NCBI GenBank assembly: GCA_020721875.1
Contig: DYLX01000007.1
Coordinates: 1-64,000 of the forward strand
Direction: 5' to 3'
DNA: 64,000 nt
Source of the DNA: Leptospira biflexa
GTDB lineage: Bacteria; Spirochaetota; Spirochaetia; Treponematales; Rectinemataceae
In this document: piece by piece, positions 18,243 through 28,036 of the stretch
How positions within the stretch are numbered: position 1 is the stretch's first letter
How the letters are laid out: every line of letters starts with the position of its first letter
The notes under the pieces: generated by a model
The model's database searches: none
What the model saw: the letters and a program-made list of their open reading frames with translations, nothing else
What the model was told of the DNA's origin: nothing
Translations under genes and position numbers: made by a program

Positions 18243-20030
18243 TCATATTCTGAGCTCGGCTATGTCTCTGCCGCCCCCATAGCCTATCCACCGCGTCTCC
18301 CACGGCCCAAGAACAAGCTTGTTGGGCTCTTCGCTGCCTTTTTGCGTTTCCAGGTCGGGAAGCCCCCTCAAAACCCCTGAATCGGGCACATTCTCAAGCC
18401 CGAGGTTCGCCCTCTTGCTCCCAAAGTTCTGTGCACAGAGCACGCGCCGACCGAAGCGGTCGGGACCTCGCAGGACCGCGAAAATCTGCTCTTCAGCCGG
18501 CAGGATGGTCTGAGGTGCGTAAGGCGAGAATGCGGCCTCTTCTTTGCGGAAGGTGAGCATCTTTGAAAAACCATCATAGACCGCTGCACGCAGGCTGTCC
18601 CTGTCGCGTAGTTCGGCTTCGACTTCATCGATCGGGAGCTTCTCCCGATTGATGGCCCGTTTGTAACCCAGCATGGAAGGCCCCTCGGTCCACTGTTCGG
18701 AGCCAATCCATGAGTGGAAGTATACGGCGGGAAGCCCGGCGAGAGCGAAGAGCACTCCGTGACAGCAGAGAAAAACCCTAGCCCGGGTTCCCGCCCCACC
18801 TAGAGATGCCGGCGCTACCGCGCTCAGATAGGAGCAATTGATCTCGTAAGGCACCTGGCCATCTTTCGTGCCTTTGTAAGAAAGAAGCGAACCTCGCTCC
18901 AGCACCGTCGAGAGGGTCTCACGGAAACGCTCATCGTCGATCAGACCTTTGGCCGGCAAAAGCCCTATTCCATCGTGGCTCGCAAGAAAATTGAAGAATA
19001 CAGGGCCTTCCCCGGATTGCGGAAGGGTTCGCGCCCAATCTCGAAGCGGCGACGCGTCCTCCGACACCGCCGCGTGCAGCACGAGGGGCGGTAGTGCGAA
19101 GTTGTACACCAGGTGCGCCTCATCGCCATCGCCATAGTAGGAGATGTTCTCGTCGTGCGGGACATTGGTTTCGGTGAGGATCAGGAGATCGAGCTCAAGA
19201 TAATCGATCAGGGCGCGGAGGAGCTTGACGATCGCATGCGTCTTTGGATGATGAATGCAGTCCGTGCCATCTTGCTTCCAGATGTAGGCGATAGCGTCGA
19301 GTCGCAGTATGCGTGCTCCATGCTGTACATATTCAAAGAAAATCCTGATAAATTCGAGTAGCACTTCCGGATTTGCGAAGTTGTAATCGACCTGGTCTGC
19401 GCTAAAAGTGGTCCACACACGGATACGCTCTCCATTAGTCTTGGTAAATTCAGTCAACAGCGGGTGCGTCCGGGGGCGGAACACCACGGAATCGTCAAAA
19501 TCAGAGGGCCTCGTGATGTACCAGTTCCGGCGCGAAGGTTCGCCGCTGAGAAAATCTCGGAACCATTCGCTCTCCACGCTGCCGTGGTTGAGCACCAGGT
19601 CGAACACGAGTTTCTGGTTTTGAGCAAGGGCGCCGATATCGTCCCAGTTCCCGAGATTCGAATCGATCTTCCGATAGTCAATCACCGAAAATCCGTCATC
19701 CGAAGAGTAAGGATGAAAGGGAAGTATATGGAGATAGCTGAAGCTCCCTCGATTCCAGCGTTCAAGGAAGTCTCTGAGATGTGCGAGCGCGGTCTCTCGT
19801 TCGCCATCCTTCGCTCTTCTGGGTGGACGCAGAATGTCCCCGTAAGTAATGAGGCATGCGTCCTTTTCTGAGAGCCCTTCGTGTAGAATGCCAGCGCCCT
19901 GCTCTACGGATTGCCGCTTCAGATTCCCGGGAATAAGCCGAAGAAGCGCGTCGTATGTCGCTGCTCCTTGATCGTTGCCATAGATGAACTTGAGGAGTTC
20001 TTTGATGCGTGTCAATTTCGACTTATTCAT
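18243..20030 (-). CDS. GH13_18 phosphorylase, likely glucosylglycerate phosphorylase
   Basis: 595 residues. An (alpha/beta)8 amylase-family enzyme with the GH13 residues visible: nucleophile Asp245 in RILRLDAIAYIWK, acid/base Glu287 in LLILTETNVPH, and Asp353 in NFLASHDGIG. The WKQDGT and ETNVPHDENISYYG blocks are like GH13_18 phosphorylases (sucrose, sucrose-6'-phosphate and glucosylglycerate phosphorylases). With a GH63 gene next to it, overlapping by eight bases, glucosylglycerate phosphorolysis is the best guess: glucosylglycerate + Pi to glucose-1-phosphate + glycerate. Last gene of its operon. Confidence 0.8.
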   Translation of the reverse strand: MNKSKLTRIKELLKFIYGNDQGAATYDALLRLIPGNLKRQSVEQGAGILHEGLSEKDACLITYGDILRPPRRAKDGERETALAHLRDFLERWNRGSFSYLHILPFHPYSSDDGFSVIDYRKIDSNLGNWDDIGALAQNQKLVFDLVLNHGSVESEWFRDFLSGEPSRRNWYITRPSDFDDSVVFRPRTHPLLTEFTKTNGERIRVWTTFSADQVDYNFANPEVLLEFIRIFFEYVQHGARILRLDAIAYIWKQDGTDCIHHPKTHAIVKLLRALIDYLELDLLILTETNVPHDENISYYGDGDEAHLVYNFALPPLVLHAAVSEDASPLRDWARTLPQSGEGPVFFNFLASHDGIGLLPAKGLIDDERFRETLSTVLERGSLLSYKGTKDGQVPYEINCSYLSAVAPASLGGAGTRARVFLCCHGVLFALAGLPAVYFHSWIGSEQWTEGPSMLGYKRAINREKLPIDEVEAELRDRDSLRAAVYDGFSKMLTFRKEEAAFSPYAPQTILPAEEQIFAVLRGPDRFGRRVLCAQNFGSKRANLGLENVPDSGVLRGLPDLETQKGSEEPNKLVLGPWETRWIGYGGGRDIAELRI

Positions 20031-21318
20031 CCGCGTCTCCCATCAGCATGTCGAGTACTATGGTGGACCAACTCTGCGTACTTGGACACTGTTGCCCATA
20101 CTTTGTGCCGCAATCTCCTGTCTCAGGATTGAAGAATTCGCAGAAGCCCGACTTCTGCACGAGCGCCAGACTGCTGTCCGCAATTATTCGCGCCTCATGC
20201 TCTCTTTTATATGCGCGTAGCCCCTTCCAGATGAGCCAGTTCACTGGCAACCATACATTGCCGCGCCAATACTCACTCGGGTTATAGAGAGGTTCGTTTC
20301 GAGATGTCGAAGGCACCGCATATGGCGATGCAAATCCGCCCTCAGGATCAAAGAGCGCCGCGCTGAGGGCGCCCGCCTCTTCGGATGTCAGGCACTTGCC
20401 AAAGAACAGTGTGAATATGCCCGCATGGTGGATTCCGCTTGGCCGCTCTTCTGCGCCGAGCAAATCGTGGGCGAATATTGCGCCACTCTCGCGCGACAAC
20501 ATCTTCTGACGGATTGCAGTTCGTACCCCTGCAGCCCGAGACTCAATATCATCAGACTCAACGCGCGCTCCCAATTCCCTCGCGATTTCGGCCAACGCGG
20601 TGAGATCAGCAGCGCGGATCGCATTGAAATCTACAGGCTCAACGTAAAAGCCCTCTGGGTCTTGAGCGATCTCCCGCGCGTCGTAGGCGTGTGAAGCGCT
20701 TAGTTCGATAAGCTTGATTCTCCGGCGTTCGAGCTCGCGCAGATCTTCCTGTGAGCGGGCGCGCAGTCCCATGAGCTCATCCCAGCGTTGCGACGCGTCC
20801 CATCCACTTTCCCAGGGATGGATAATGGCTGCAAGCCCATCGTGATCCTCGTCGCGACGCCGGTCAAACCAATCGTGAAATGCGAGGATTTTCGGATAGA
20901 TTGAAGCGAGGGCAGCCCTATCGGGCGCCTTTCGGTAGAGTTCTAATGTCGCCACCGCGATGAGTGGTGGCTGTGTGATTGTGCTGCGATCGCGCTCGCC
21001 GAAGAGTGTTTGCGCTGTAGTCGCGTCATTCTCAGCCAAGTACGCCATGTGCGGCACCATGCCTGCGTCGGGTCCCTCCGCGAGCTGGTGCACTAAGAGA
21101 CTCTGGAGCTCTTCCCACCCCATGTCGGGATCGAACCAGCGGTACACTATCGCGTGAAAACATGAATCCCAAAGCCACTGCGGAAGGTAGGTCCCCTTCT
21201 CGCGAGCGGGACAGGTATACCGGAAGCGCAGTCTGTTCAGCACAGAGGGTTCAGGGAGATTGCCGCGCAAAATTTTCGCGCATGTTCCTTTCAGTCGCTC
21301 TCGAGAAAGAGTGTCCAT
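20023..21318 (-). CDS. GH63-like glucosylglycerate/mannosylglycerate hydrolase
   Basis: 431 residues, an (alpha/alpha)6-barrel glycosidase. QWLWDSCFHAIVYRWFDP near residue 48, IIHPWESGWDASQRWDEL near 165 and EYWRGNVWLPVNWLIWKGL near 365 are the blocks seen in bacterial GH63 enzymes related to mannosylglycerate hydrolase. It would cleave glycosylglycerate to hexose and glycerate. It sits between the ABC ATPase and the GH13_18 phosphorylase, giving both a hydrolytic and a phosphorolytic route. Substrate inferred. Confidence 0.75.
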   Translation of the reverse strand: MDTLSRERLKGTCAKILRGNLPEPSVLNRLRFRYTCPAREKGTYLPQWLWDSCFHAIVYRWFDPDMGWEELQSLLVHQLAEGPDAGMVPHMAYLAENDATTAQTLFGERDRSTITQPPLIAVATLELYRKAPDRAALASIYPKILAFHDWFDRRRDEDHDGLAAIIHPWESGWDASQRWDELMGLRARSQEDLRELERRRIKLIELSASHAYDAREIAQDPEGFYVEPVDFNAIRAADLTALAEIARELGARVESDDIESRAAGVRTAIRQKMLSRESGAIFAHDLLGAEERPSGIHHAGIFTLFFGKCLTSEEAGALSAALFDPEGGFASPYAVPSTSRNEPLYNPSEYWRGNVWLPVNWLIWKGLRAYKREHEARIIADSSLALVQKSGFCEFFNPETGDCGTKYGQQCPSTQSWSTIVLDMLMGDADE

Positions 21319-21321
21319 CGC

Positions 21322-22431
21322 CTATTGTCCCAGATTGATCCTTTTTTTCGTCTCTGTGTCGTAGAGCATGATGTTCCTCGGATCGATGTCGAGCGAAATG
21401 TGTGCGCCTATTTTCGTGTCCGAATCGCCCTCGATCATGATTTTCCACTCGCTTCCAAGCACGGTTGTGACAAGAATTGTGTATGCTCCCTGGGGTTCAA
21501 CGATCTCCACTGTAGTTTCATTCACCCCTCTGGGCGAGGAAACACGAATGTTCTCTGGTCTCACCGCGAGGAAGACCTCCTTCCCCGCGAGGCGAGCCAT
21601 CCCAGGAAGTGCTTCGGTTAGTCCAAGATAGAGTGAGAACGCCTGGCTCCCCTCCTTCGCTTTCGCGAATAGCTGAGCGCCTTCGGCGTGTATCACCACC
21701 TTTTGTATGTTAGCGGGTGGGGTGCCCATGAATTGAGCGGTGAAAAGACTCCCACACTCGTTGTAGATCTCGCGCGTACTGCCTACCTGCTCAATGGATC
21801 CCTCGTTCATGACCACGATGCGGTCGGCAAGCGCCATTGCCTCAGATTGGTCGTGCGTCACAAAAATGGTCGTAGCTCCGGTGGTGCGGTGGATCTCCTT
21901 GAGGAATGTACGCACGGAGACGCGGAGTTTCGCGTCAAGATTCGAAAGCGGCTCGTCCATCAGCGAGAGCTTAGAGTTGACTGCCAGGGCGCGGGCTACA
22001 GCGACGCGCTGACGCTGCCCGCCGGAGAGTTGCCCCGGATAGCGATCCAGATAGTCGGAAATCTTGCAGACCTTAGCAACATCCTGGACTTTCGCCGCGA
22101 TATCCGATTTTTGCATCTTTCGCAACTTGAGCGGATAAGCGACATTCTCAGCGACTGTCATGTGTGGCCACACGGCGTAGGACTGGAAAATCATCGAAAT
22201 GTCGCGTTGCCGCGGCGGCAGATGTGTAATGTCGCGTCCATCGAGGACGATCGAGCCCTTCGTGACCTCCTCAAGGCCGGCGAGCATCCGCAGTGTCGTC
22301 GTCTTTCCGCAACCTGAGGGCCCCAAGAGTACCACGAACTCGCCCCTTTCGATCTCTAGATCGATATCCTTCACGGCGGTGATACCATTGGGGTAAGTCT
22401 TCTTCAACGCATGCAATGTCAGATAAGACAC
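21322..22431 (-). CDS. Sugar ABC transporter ATPase (MalK/UgpC-type)
   Basis: 369 residues: Walker A GPSGCGKTTTLRMLAG (~40), signature LSGGQRQRVAVARALA (~136), Walker B LSLMDEPLSNLD and a C-terminal OB-fold (TOBE) domain from ~235, with FLAVRPENIRVS. This type energises MalFG-type importers; its C-terminal domain often interacts with regulators. It is three bases upstream of the GH63 gene. Confidence 0.93.
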   Translation of the reverse strand: MSYLTLHALKKTYPNGITAVKDIDLEIERGEFVVLLGPSGCGKTTTLRMLAGLEEVTKGSIVLDGRDITHLPPRQRDISMIFQSYAVWPHMTVAENVAYPLKLRKMQKSDIAAKVQDVAKVCKISDYLDRYPGQLSGGQRQRVAVARALAVNSKLSLMDEPLSNLDAKLRVSVRTFLKEIHRTTGATTIFVTHDQSEAMALADRIVVMNEGSIEQVGSTREIYNECGSLFTAQFMGTPPANIQKVVIHAEGAQLFAKAKEGSQAFSLYLGLTEALPGMARLAGKEVFLAVRPENIRVSSPRGVNETTVEIVEPQGAYTILVTTVLGSEWKIMIEGDSDTKIGAHISLDIDPRNIMLYDTETKKRINLGQ

Positions 22432-22449
22432 CGTATTCCTCCATGAATG

Positions 22450-23499
22450 CTATAGTGTGACCTTGCCCCATAGCTGATTAATGTAATTCTTTATTATAAA
22501 AGTAAATATTAACGATGGAATGAGCAACACCACCGCTCCCGCCGCCGGAAGATTCGGGATTGTCGATGAGCCCACGGTTCTATATACGAGAAGCGCGAGC
22601 GTTGGATTGTTGTTTGTCATGATGAGGGCTGTTATTGAATCGTTCCACGCTGCGAGAAAGGCATACAGCGATGACGCGACAATCGCGGGGAACGCAAGAG
22701 GAAGGGTGATGGTGAACAGTGTTGTGACCCTCGTGGCGCCAAACACCATCGCCGCCTCCTCGAGTTCAACGCTGATTCCCTTGAAAATCGAACTTGTGAT
22801 CCACGCGGTGAGCGCAATATTAGGAACCGAGTACACAATGGCGAGCGCGAAAGGTGTATCATAGAGATTCATGCGCACAATATAAACCACAAGCGGAAGG
22901 GAGAGCGCCACCGCGGGAAACATCCTCACTATAAGCAGGCTCGTGCTGAAAGTGTTGCTGAACTTGAAGCGGTAGCGCGCGAGAATGTACCCCGTCACTC
23001 CCCCGAGTACAAGGGAGATGAGGATGGTCCAGCCGGCAGCCTTGAGGGAATTGAACAGCGCTCTCATTGTGCCCTCGGCGAGAATGAAAAACACGACATA
23101 GTTCCTGAAGAAATCCTTCCTCAATCTCACGGGAAGCGGTTGATTAGATTCCTTGGCCTTATCGAAAAGCACCTGCGCTGAGGCGGGCGAAATGATCACA
23201 TTCAGTTGGCTCTTCGCGTACTGCGAAAAATCGGTTGGATCGGCTGTCGTTTTCACCGCTTCGTAATTTAAGCCATTCTTAAGGAGGAGCGTGTAAGTGC
23301 CAGCGTCCGCATTGTAGCGGATCTGTGCGGAGAACGCGAGGTTTGGAAGTACTCTCGCGGGGAACTGGTACGCCTCATAGTTCGACGCGAAGGAAATTGT
23401 TAAAAAGTACAGGATCGGCAGCAAAACGACACTTGACACAGTTACCAAAATCAGCAAAAAAACGGTCCTGGACCACAACTTATTTTTACGCGCGCTCAT
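22450..23499 (-). CDS. Sugar ABC transporter permease (MalG-type)
   Basis: 349 residues with six or so membrane segments and the EAA loop EEAAMVFGATRVTTLFTITLP near residue 245. It is longer than usual: between the first and second helices is a ~100-residue outward segment (about 45-145), a feature shared with MalF/MalG-like permeases that have a periplasmic insert. The start overlaps the MalF-type gene's stop by four bases. Confidence 0.9.
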   Translation of the reverse strand: MSARKNKLWSRTVFLLILVTVSSVVLLPILYFLTISFASNYEAYQFPARVLPNLAFSAQIRYNADAGTYTLLLKNGLNYEAVKTTADPTDFSQYAKSQLNVIISPASAQVLFDKAKESNQPLPVRLRKDFFRNYVVFFILAEGTMRALFNSLKAAGWTILISLVLGGVTGYILARYRFKFSNTFSTSLLIVRMFPAVALSLPLVVYIVRMNLYDTPFALAIVYSVPNIALTAWITSSIFKGISVELEEAAMVFGATRVTTLFTITLPLAFPAIVASSLYAFLAAWNDSITALIMTNNNPTLALLVYRTVGSSTIPNLPAAGAVVLLIPSLIFTFIIKNYINQLWGKVTL

Positions 23500-24386
23500 A
23501 CTGGTTCGCTCCCCACCTTTTTATCGGAAGAGGCCCGCAGATACAGGGAGACAGAAATGAGCACAATGGCGGCGACAATGACTGAAATGGTATAAGCATC
23601 TTTGCGCGCATACTTGGCGAAGGTAATGACATCGACATTATATGCGATACGCTCGACAAGAAAAGGCACGACATTGTAGCCAAAGATCATCACGGCAATC
23701 AACCAGACTTGCACCGCGGCGATCATCCTTAGAATCATCGCGGTGATGATGGTCGGTTTCATGATCGGAATCACAATATCTTTGAGTGTTTGGAACTTCG
23801 TAGCGCCAAATACCCAGCCTGCTTCCTCGAACTCTTTATTAAAATTCTGAAGACCCGCGAGGAGAATGATCATCACTGAAGGGAGAACTGTCCATGTGTC
23901 CACCACAACGAGCATGAAAATAGCGCTGAGATTTCGATATGCCATCCAGTCCACCGGATTCGTGGGATTCATGAGCCCCAGCGCGCAGAGAAACGAGTTG
24001 ATCCACCCAAAACGGTAGAGGCCTGTCTTCCAGAGAATGCCCACCGCCGCGGGTGGAAACGCCATTGGGATGAGTGTGATGAACAGCACAAGATTGGAAA
24101 ATTTGAACTTTTTATTCAACCATAGGGCAAGGGCGAAGGCGAGCACAAACTGTATGAGCGCCGAACCGATCGTAAACAGAACTGTATTCAAAAACGCGGT
24201 TCTGAAAACGGACTGCGAGAACAACCTGACATAGTTTGAGAATCCAAATATCCCGGATTTATCGGTGAACGATTCGATAATGACGCTGATGATCGGTCGA
24301 ATCCAGAATGCCGCATAGTAAATGACAACCGGGACGAGAAACCACACAGGGCTTTTATAAAGCGCGGATTTCCGCGAAATTCGCAT
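23496..24386 (-). CDS. Sugar ABC transporter permease (MalF-type)
   Basis: 296 residues, six membrane segments, EAA loop EEAGWVFGATKFQTLKDIVIP near residue 190. It pairs with the next permease to form the channel. Separated from the binding-protein gene by 78 bases holding a hairpin. Confidence 0.9.
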   Translation of the reverse strand: MRISRKSALYKSPVWFLVPVVIYYAAFWIRPIISVIIESFTDKSGIFGFSNYVRLFSQSVFRTAFLNTVLFTIGSALIQFVLAFALALWLNKKFKFSNLVLFITLIPMAFPPAAVGILWKTGLYRFGWINSFLCALGLMNPTNPVDWMAYRNLSAIFMLVVVDTWTVLPSVMIILLAGLQNFNKEFEEAGWVFGATKFQTLKDIVIPIMKPTIITAMILRMIAAVQVWLIAVMIFGYNVVPFLVERIAYNVDVITFAKYARKDAYTISVIVAAIVLISVSLYLRASSDKKVGSEPV

Positions 24387-24412
24387 CCTCTACCTCACAA
24401 ATTACAATAAAG

Positions 24413-24454
24413 GGAAGCACTGCTTTCTCTAAAGAGACGTGGCAGCACTCCCCT
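24413..24454 (-). other. Intercistronic hairpin after the binding-protein gene
   Basis: Arms at 24413-24424 and 24443-24454 pair over nine of twelve positions. Stem-loops at this point in transporter operons usually raise the relative level of the binding-protein message; that role here is inferred. Confidence 0.35.
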
Positions 24455-24464
24455 ATTACTAAGT

Positions 24465-25712
24465 CTACTCTACTTTCAGGCCTACTAGTTCTTTTTGTTT
24501 CTGATCAAGATATTGTTTATTAATGTCCTTACCCGCGAGAATGTCGGCGATTACCTTTTCGTACAGCGCTTTGACCTGACCCCAATCCTGATACTCGGAC
24601 ACTCTCACACGATCGATGAGCGTCGGACCGGTTAGAGTTGCGAGTCCCATCTTCATAATCTGATCCGAAGGGTCGTTCGTCAGCTTAGAAATGATCTCGG
24701 CCTTAGAAGGAATCCACGGACCAGTATTCTTCATGACCGCGTACAGGATATCATCGCGTAGGAAGAAGTTGACGAATTTATCCGCTGCTGCTTTGTGGGT
24801 TGATCCAGCGACGATACCGATTCCGTGACCACCGATAATAGTTCCGCGCTTTCCAGAGCCGCCGATGGGCACTGGCGCTACAATGAATTTATCTGGAGCC
24901 TGGCTGAATGATGTATTCGCGTATGCTTGGTGAAACACCGTGATCCACGCTTCTTCGGTGGCGAGCGACGCGGTCGGGAAATCGATTGTTGGCGATGAGG
25001 GCAAAATGCCATCCTTCATCGACTGGATAACCTTGAAAGCAGCCTGCGACGCCGGAGTGTTGAACGAGGGAACATATTTATCGCCATAGGCGAGCTGAAC
25101 CGCGTTAAACTCATAGGTTGCGAACTTACCCGCGAGCGCCGGGAACACATACTTCGGCATCCCCGTATCCTTCTTGATCTGTAGCACCCATTCGGCTAAT
25201 TGTTCCCATGTCAGATTATTGACATCGTAGCCAAGCTTCTGAAGGTAGGGGAGTGCCTTCTTGTTCACGATGGTCAGATATACATCGGCCTGTAGGGGCA
25301 CAAAATAGCGTTTCCCACCCTGCACGAAATTGTCGTCGAACTGCGTAATGTAGGTGCCGGCCGGCATTTTTGTGTAGGGTTGCACAGCGTGGTACTCCTG
25401 CACCACGGGCACCGCCACTGAATCGTGGGCGATGAGCACATCTGTACTCCACTTGCCGGTCTGCTGTTGGGCTTGCAGTACCTTGTAGAGCTCGCTCGCG
25501 TTCGCCACCACCTGTAGCTCCACCTCGATTCCCGTCTCCGCGGTGAATTTCGGTAGAATCTGCTCCTTCACATACTGCTGCTGAGCTGGGTCATAGAACA
25601 TCTGCGAAACAATTTTGATCTTCTCTCCCTTCTGTGCCATAACAAAAAATGGACTTACCAGACTGATCAAAATGAGACAAACCACAAAGATCGTTCTACG
25701 TGATTTTACCAT
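24465..25712 (-). CDS. Sugar ABC transporter binding protein (MalE-like)
   Basis: 415 residues with a Sec signal peptide (~1-26, VSPFFVMAQ) and the extracellular solute-binding family 1 pattern: IKIVSQMFYDPAQQQYVKEQ at the start of the mature part, then VLIAHDSVAVP and GGHGIGIVAGSTHKAAADKF. No lipobox Cys, so probably free in the periplasm. Second gene of the operon that begins with the oxidoreductase; ligand probably a glycosylglycerate given the downstream enzymes. Confidence 0.88.
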   Translation of the reverse strand: MVKSRRTIFVVCLILISLVSPFFVMAQKGEKIKIVSQMFYDPAQQQYVKEQILPKFTAETGIEVELQVVANASELYKVLQAQQQTGKWSTDVLIAHDSVAVPVVQEYHAVQPYTKMPAGTYITQFDDNFVQGGKRYFVPLQADVYLTIVNKKALPYLQKLGYDVNNLTWEQLAEWVLQIKKDTGMPKYVFPALAGKFATYEFNAVQLAYGDKYVPSFNTPASQAAFKVIQSMKDGILPSSPTIDFPTASLATEEAWITVFHQAYANTSFSQAPDKFIVAPVPIGGSGKRGTIIGGHGIGIVAGSTHKAAADKFVNFFLRDDILYAVMKNTGPWIPSKAEIISKLTNDPSDQIMKMGLATLTGPTLIDRVRVSEYQDWGQVKALYEKVIADILAGKDINKQYLDQKQKELVGLKVE

Positions 25713-25725
25713 TTCTTCTTCCTCC

Positions 25726-27042
25726 TTATAAATTCACGGTTCTCCGCGTATAATTGGTTCCCCGTGTAGATACCCATTTGTGCTTAAACTCTTCGAAGTC
25801 GACAAAGTGCCTTGTCTTTCTGGATTCTTCAGCCGCAAAGGCCATCCAGTGTCCCTCAAGCGATTCCCCAATCGAAGATCGACTCTGCTGCGATCCCTCC
25901 ACATCCGACCGCAGTAGCTTCGCGATGTCCTTCATCAACCCATCGTCGCCCCCATTGTGTCCGCCCACAGAAGCGCCGAGTTCAATTCGCTCTCGTTGAG
26001 CCCGAAGGAAGTCGTGGATCTCAAGCCAGCCCTCGTCGAGGTCGCCGACAATTTCACCTTTAGAGCCACGAACCTGGATTATTCTCGTTTTATCGTACGT
26101 CAGCGCGTTCATGCTGAACGAGGCGCTGACGCCATTTTTAAAGCGTATGAGCACATCCTGATGATCCATCACATCATTGTCGCAGTAGTACACACAGCGT
26201 CCGTACGGACCCGTTTCCAGCGCCCGACGCCGCGCCCCAAGACTGTGATCATTGCTGATCACCGAAGTAGGCCATCCCGTGTTGTCGGTGAGATAGAGAT
26301 CGGGGGCATACCACGGACAGAGCTCAGCGTGCGCACATCCATCAAGACAACGTTCGGTGGCTCCCTCTGGCGCATGTTCACCTTTAAACCAGCTTAGTTC
26401 TCCCATTGACACGATGGTTTCAGCGGGAGCCCCCGCAAGCCAGTACAAAATATCGAGATCGTGCACACTCTTTGCGAGGATCGAGGGCGAAGAGAGCGCC
26501 TCACTGCGCCAATTGCCGCGCACATAGCTGTGCGCGAAGTGATACCAGGCAATATTCTCCTGCAGATTAATACTCACGACCGAGCTGATTCGTCCTTGTT
26601 CGATGACTTTCTTGAGGGCGGAGAAAAAGGGAGTGTAGCGGAGCACATGACACACGATGATCCTATTCGCCTCCGTGCCGGCAAGAGCCGCAAACGCCGC
26701 GCAGTCTGCGGCATTCGTAACCACCGGCTTTTCCAGCACAATCGTGCAGCCCTTAGCTGCGAATGCTGAAGCTACTTCAAAGTGTGTCCGATCGGGTGTG
26801 CAAATGAATACAAGATCGCGCTCTGTGGTAAAATCCAACGCCTTTCGCCAGTCGTCGACCACTCTCTCCGATTCGATGTGGTGAGCATGCGCAAAAGCCG
26901 CACGTCGATCAGGATTCGATTCCGCTACACCAGAAAAACGGAAGAGCCATGGGTGCGTGATCGCGAATTCTCCATAGACCTCCGCGCCTCGGTTGCCCGC
27001 GCCAATGAGAATACTCTGAATCGGCTCCGCACCAGCGGCCAT
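25726..27042 (-). CDS. Gfo/Idh/MocA-family oxidoreductase
   Basis: 438 residues: N-terminal Rossmann fold (SILIGAGNRGAEVYGEFA), the conserved CTPDRTHFEVASAFAAKGC and VLEKPVVTN segment with its EKP motif, then the alpha/beta substrate domain. A Cys cluster (CLDGCAHAELC, about residue 240) may bind metal. It should use NAD(P) to oxidise or epimerise a sugar. AGGAGG is just before the ATG. First gene of the sugar operon, divergent from the AraC regulator. Confidence 0.88.
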   Translation of the reverse strand: MAAGAEPIQSILIGAGNRGAEVYGEFAITHPWLFRFSGVAESNPDRRAAFAHAHHIESERVVDDWRKALDFTTERDLVFICTPDRTHFEVASAFAAKGCTIVLEKPVVTNAADCAAFAALAGTEANRIIVCHVLRYTPFFSALKKVIEQGRISSVVSINLQENIAWYHFAHSYVRGNWRSEALSSPSILAKSVHDLDILYWLAGAPAETIVSMGELSWFKGEHAPEGATERCLDGCAHAELCPWYAPDLYLTDNTGWPTSVISNDHSLGARRRALETGPYGRCVYYCDNDVMDHQDVLIRFKNGVSASFSMNALTYDKTRIIQVRGSKGEIVGDLDEGWLEIHDFLRAQRERIELGASVGGHNGGDDGLMKDIAKLLRSDVEGSQQSRSSIGESLEGHWMAFAAEESRKTRHFVDFEEFKHKWVSTRGTNYTRRTVNL

Positions 27043-27132
27043 GGAGGCCTCCTTCGCTATGGATGTGGCGCAGAATCATTGCGCCCAGAATTGATTTGCA
27101 GTGTTAATTTTAGAGGCATTTCATCGGAATGC

Positions 27133-27193
27133 TTGCACTATTTTGCACGGTTTGCCGTACGAATTTGCACTATTTGTCCATTTACGCTATACT
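27133..27193 (+). promoter_or_regulatory. AraC-gene promoter with TTGCAC direct repeats
   Basis: TTGCAC (27165-27170), 17-base spacer, TATACT (27188-27193), with the ATG at 27201 only 7 bases later. The -35 box is part of TTGCACTATTT, which is repeated exactly at 27133-27143, with a further TTGCAC at 27143. Repeats spaced by 10 and 22 bases (32 in all, about three turns) in a divergent region suit an AraC-family binding array. Confidence 0.55.
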
Positions 27194-27200
27194 CCAAGCC

Positions 27201-28031
27201 ATGAATCCTGTGCGAGAAATCGTCTATCCAACACCTGGTTATTCTTTTTGCATTCAATACTTTGATGACAGACGCCTACACTTCAACTGGCATTACCACG
27301 AGGATGTCGAACTTGTACTAATCAACAAGGGAGAAGGGCAGATCCACATCGGCGACCTCGTGAAGTATTACCGCGCGCCGGCTGGCTTTATGATCGGATC
27401 ATCGCTTCCGCACGGAATCCTCAGCATCGGTTCGCTGCAAGGTTGGATCGTGCAGTTTCAAGAAAAGAGTATCAAATATCCCAACGCCCCTACAGAATTT
27501 TCGGCAATCGCGAATGCTCTTTCGGAATCGAAAAAAGGGCTCTCTTTCAGTCAGGTGGTTGTAGCAGAGTGCCTATCGCGCATGGACTGCCTCAACACTT
27601 CAACCGGCCTCGAGAAGTGGCTCTGCCTCCTTCAAGTACTCAACACACTCTCGCTCGATAGAGATCGAGAGCTCTGCTCGCTTCTGCCGCACAACCAGGA
27701 GGTGCAAACCGATCGATTTGAGCAAGCAATCACCCATTTATTCAACGAGATCGACCAGACACACAATCTAGAGGAAATGAGTGCGAAAGTCGGCATGAAA
27801 ATCAGCACTTTCTGCAAGACATTCAAGAAACGCTATGGGATCTCCTTCATCGAGTACGTCCACTCGATACGGATCAACAACGCGAAAAAGTTGCTCATCC
27901 AGACAAATTTCTATATCGATGACATTTGTTACGAGTCGGGCTTTCACAATGTTTCCTTCTTTAATCGTAAATTTAAAAAGATCACAGGACTCACCCCTTC
28001 AGCGTATCGAAAACGCTACCGAGAGGCATAA
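27201..28031 (+). CDS. AraC-family transcriptional regulator
   Basis: 276 residues from ATG 27201. The first ~140 residues are a cupin-like sensor (NWHYHEDVELVLINKGEGQIHIGD), the last ~100 the double helix-turn-helix (NLEEMSAKVGMKISTFCK and DDICYESGFHNVSFFNRKFK). It is divergent from, and probably regulates, the glycosylglycerate operon. No Shine-Dalgarno is visible and the start lies about where transcription should begin. Confidence 0.9.
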   Translation: MNPVREIVYPTPGYSFCIQYFDDRRLHFNWHYHEDVELVLINKGEGQIHIGDLVKYYRAPAGFMIGSSLPHGILSIGSLQGWIVQFQEKSIKYPNAPTEFSAIANALSESKKGLSFSQVVVAECLSRMDCLNTSTGLEKWLCLLQVLNTLSLDRDRELCSLLPHNQEVQTDRFEQAITHLFNEIDQTHNLEEMSAKVGMKISTFCKTFKKRYGISFIEYVHSIRINNAKKLLIQTNFYIDDICYESGFHNVSFFNRKFKKITGLTPSAYRKRYREA

Positions 28032-28036
28032 TTAAA

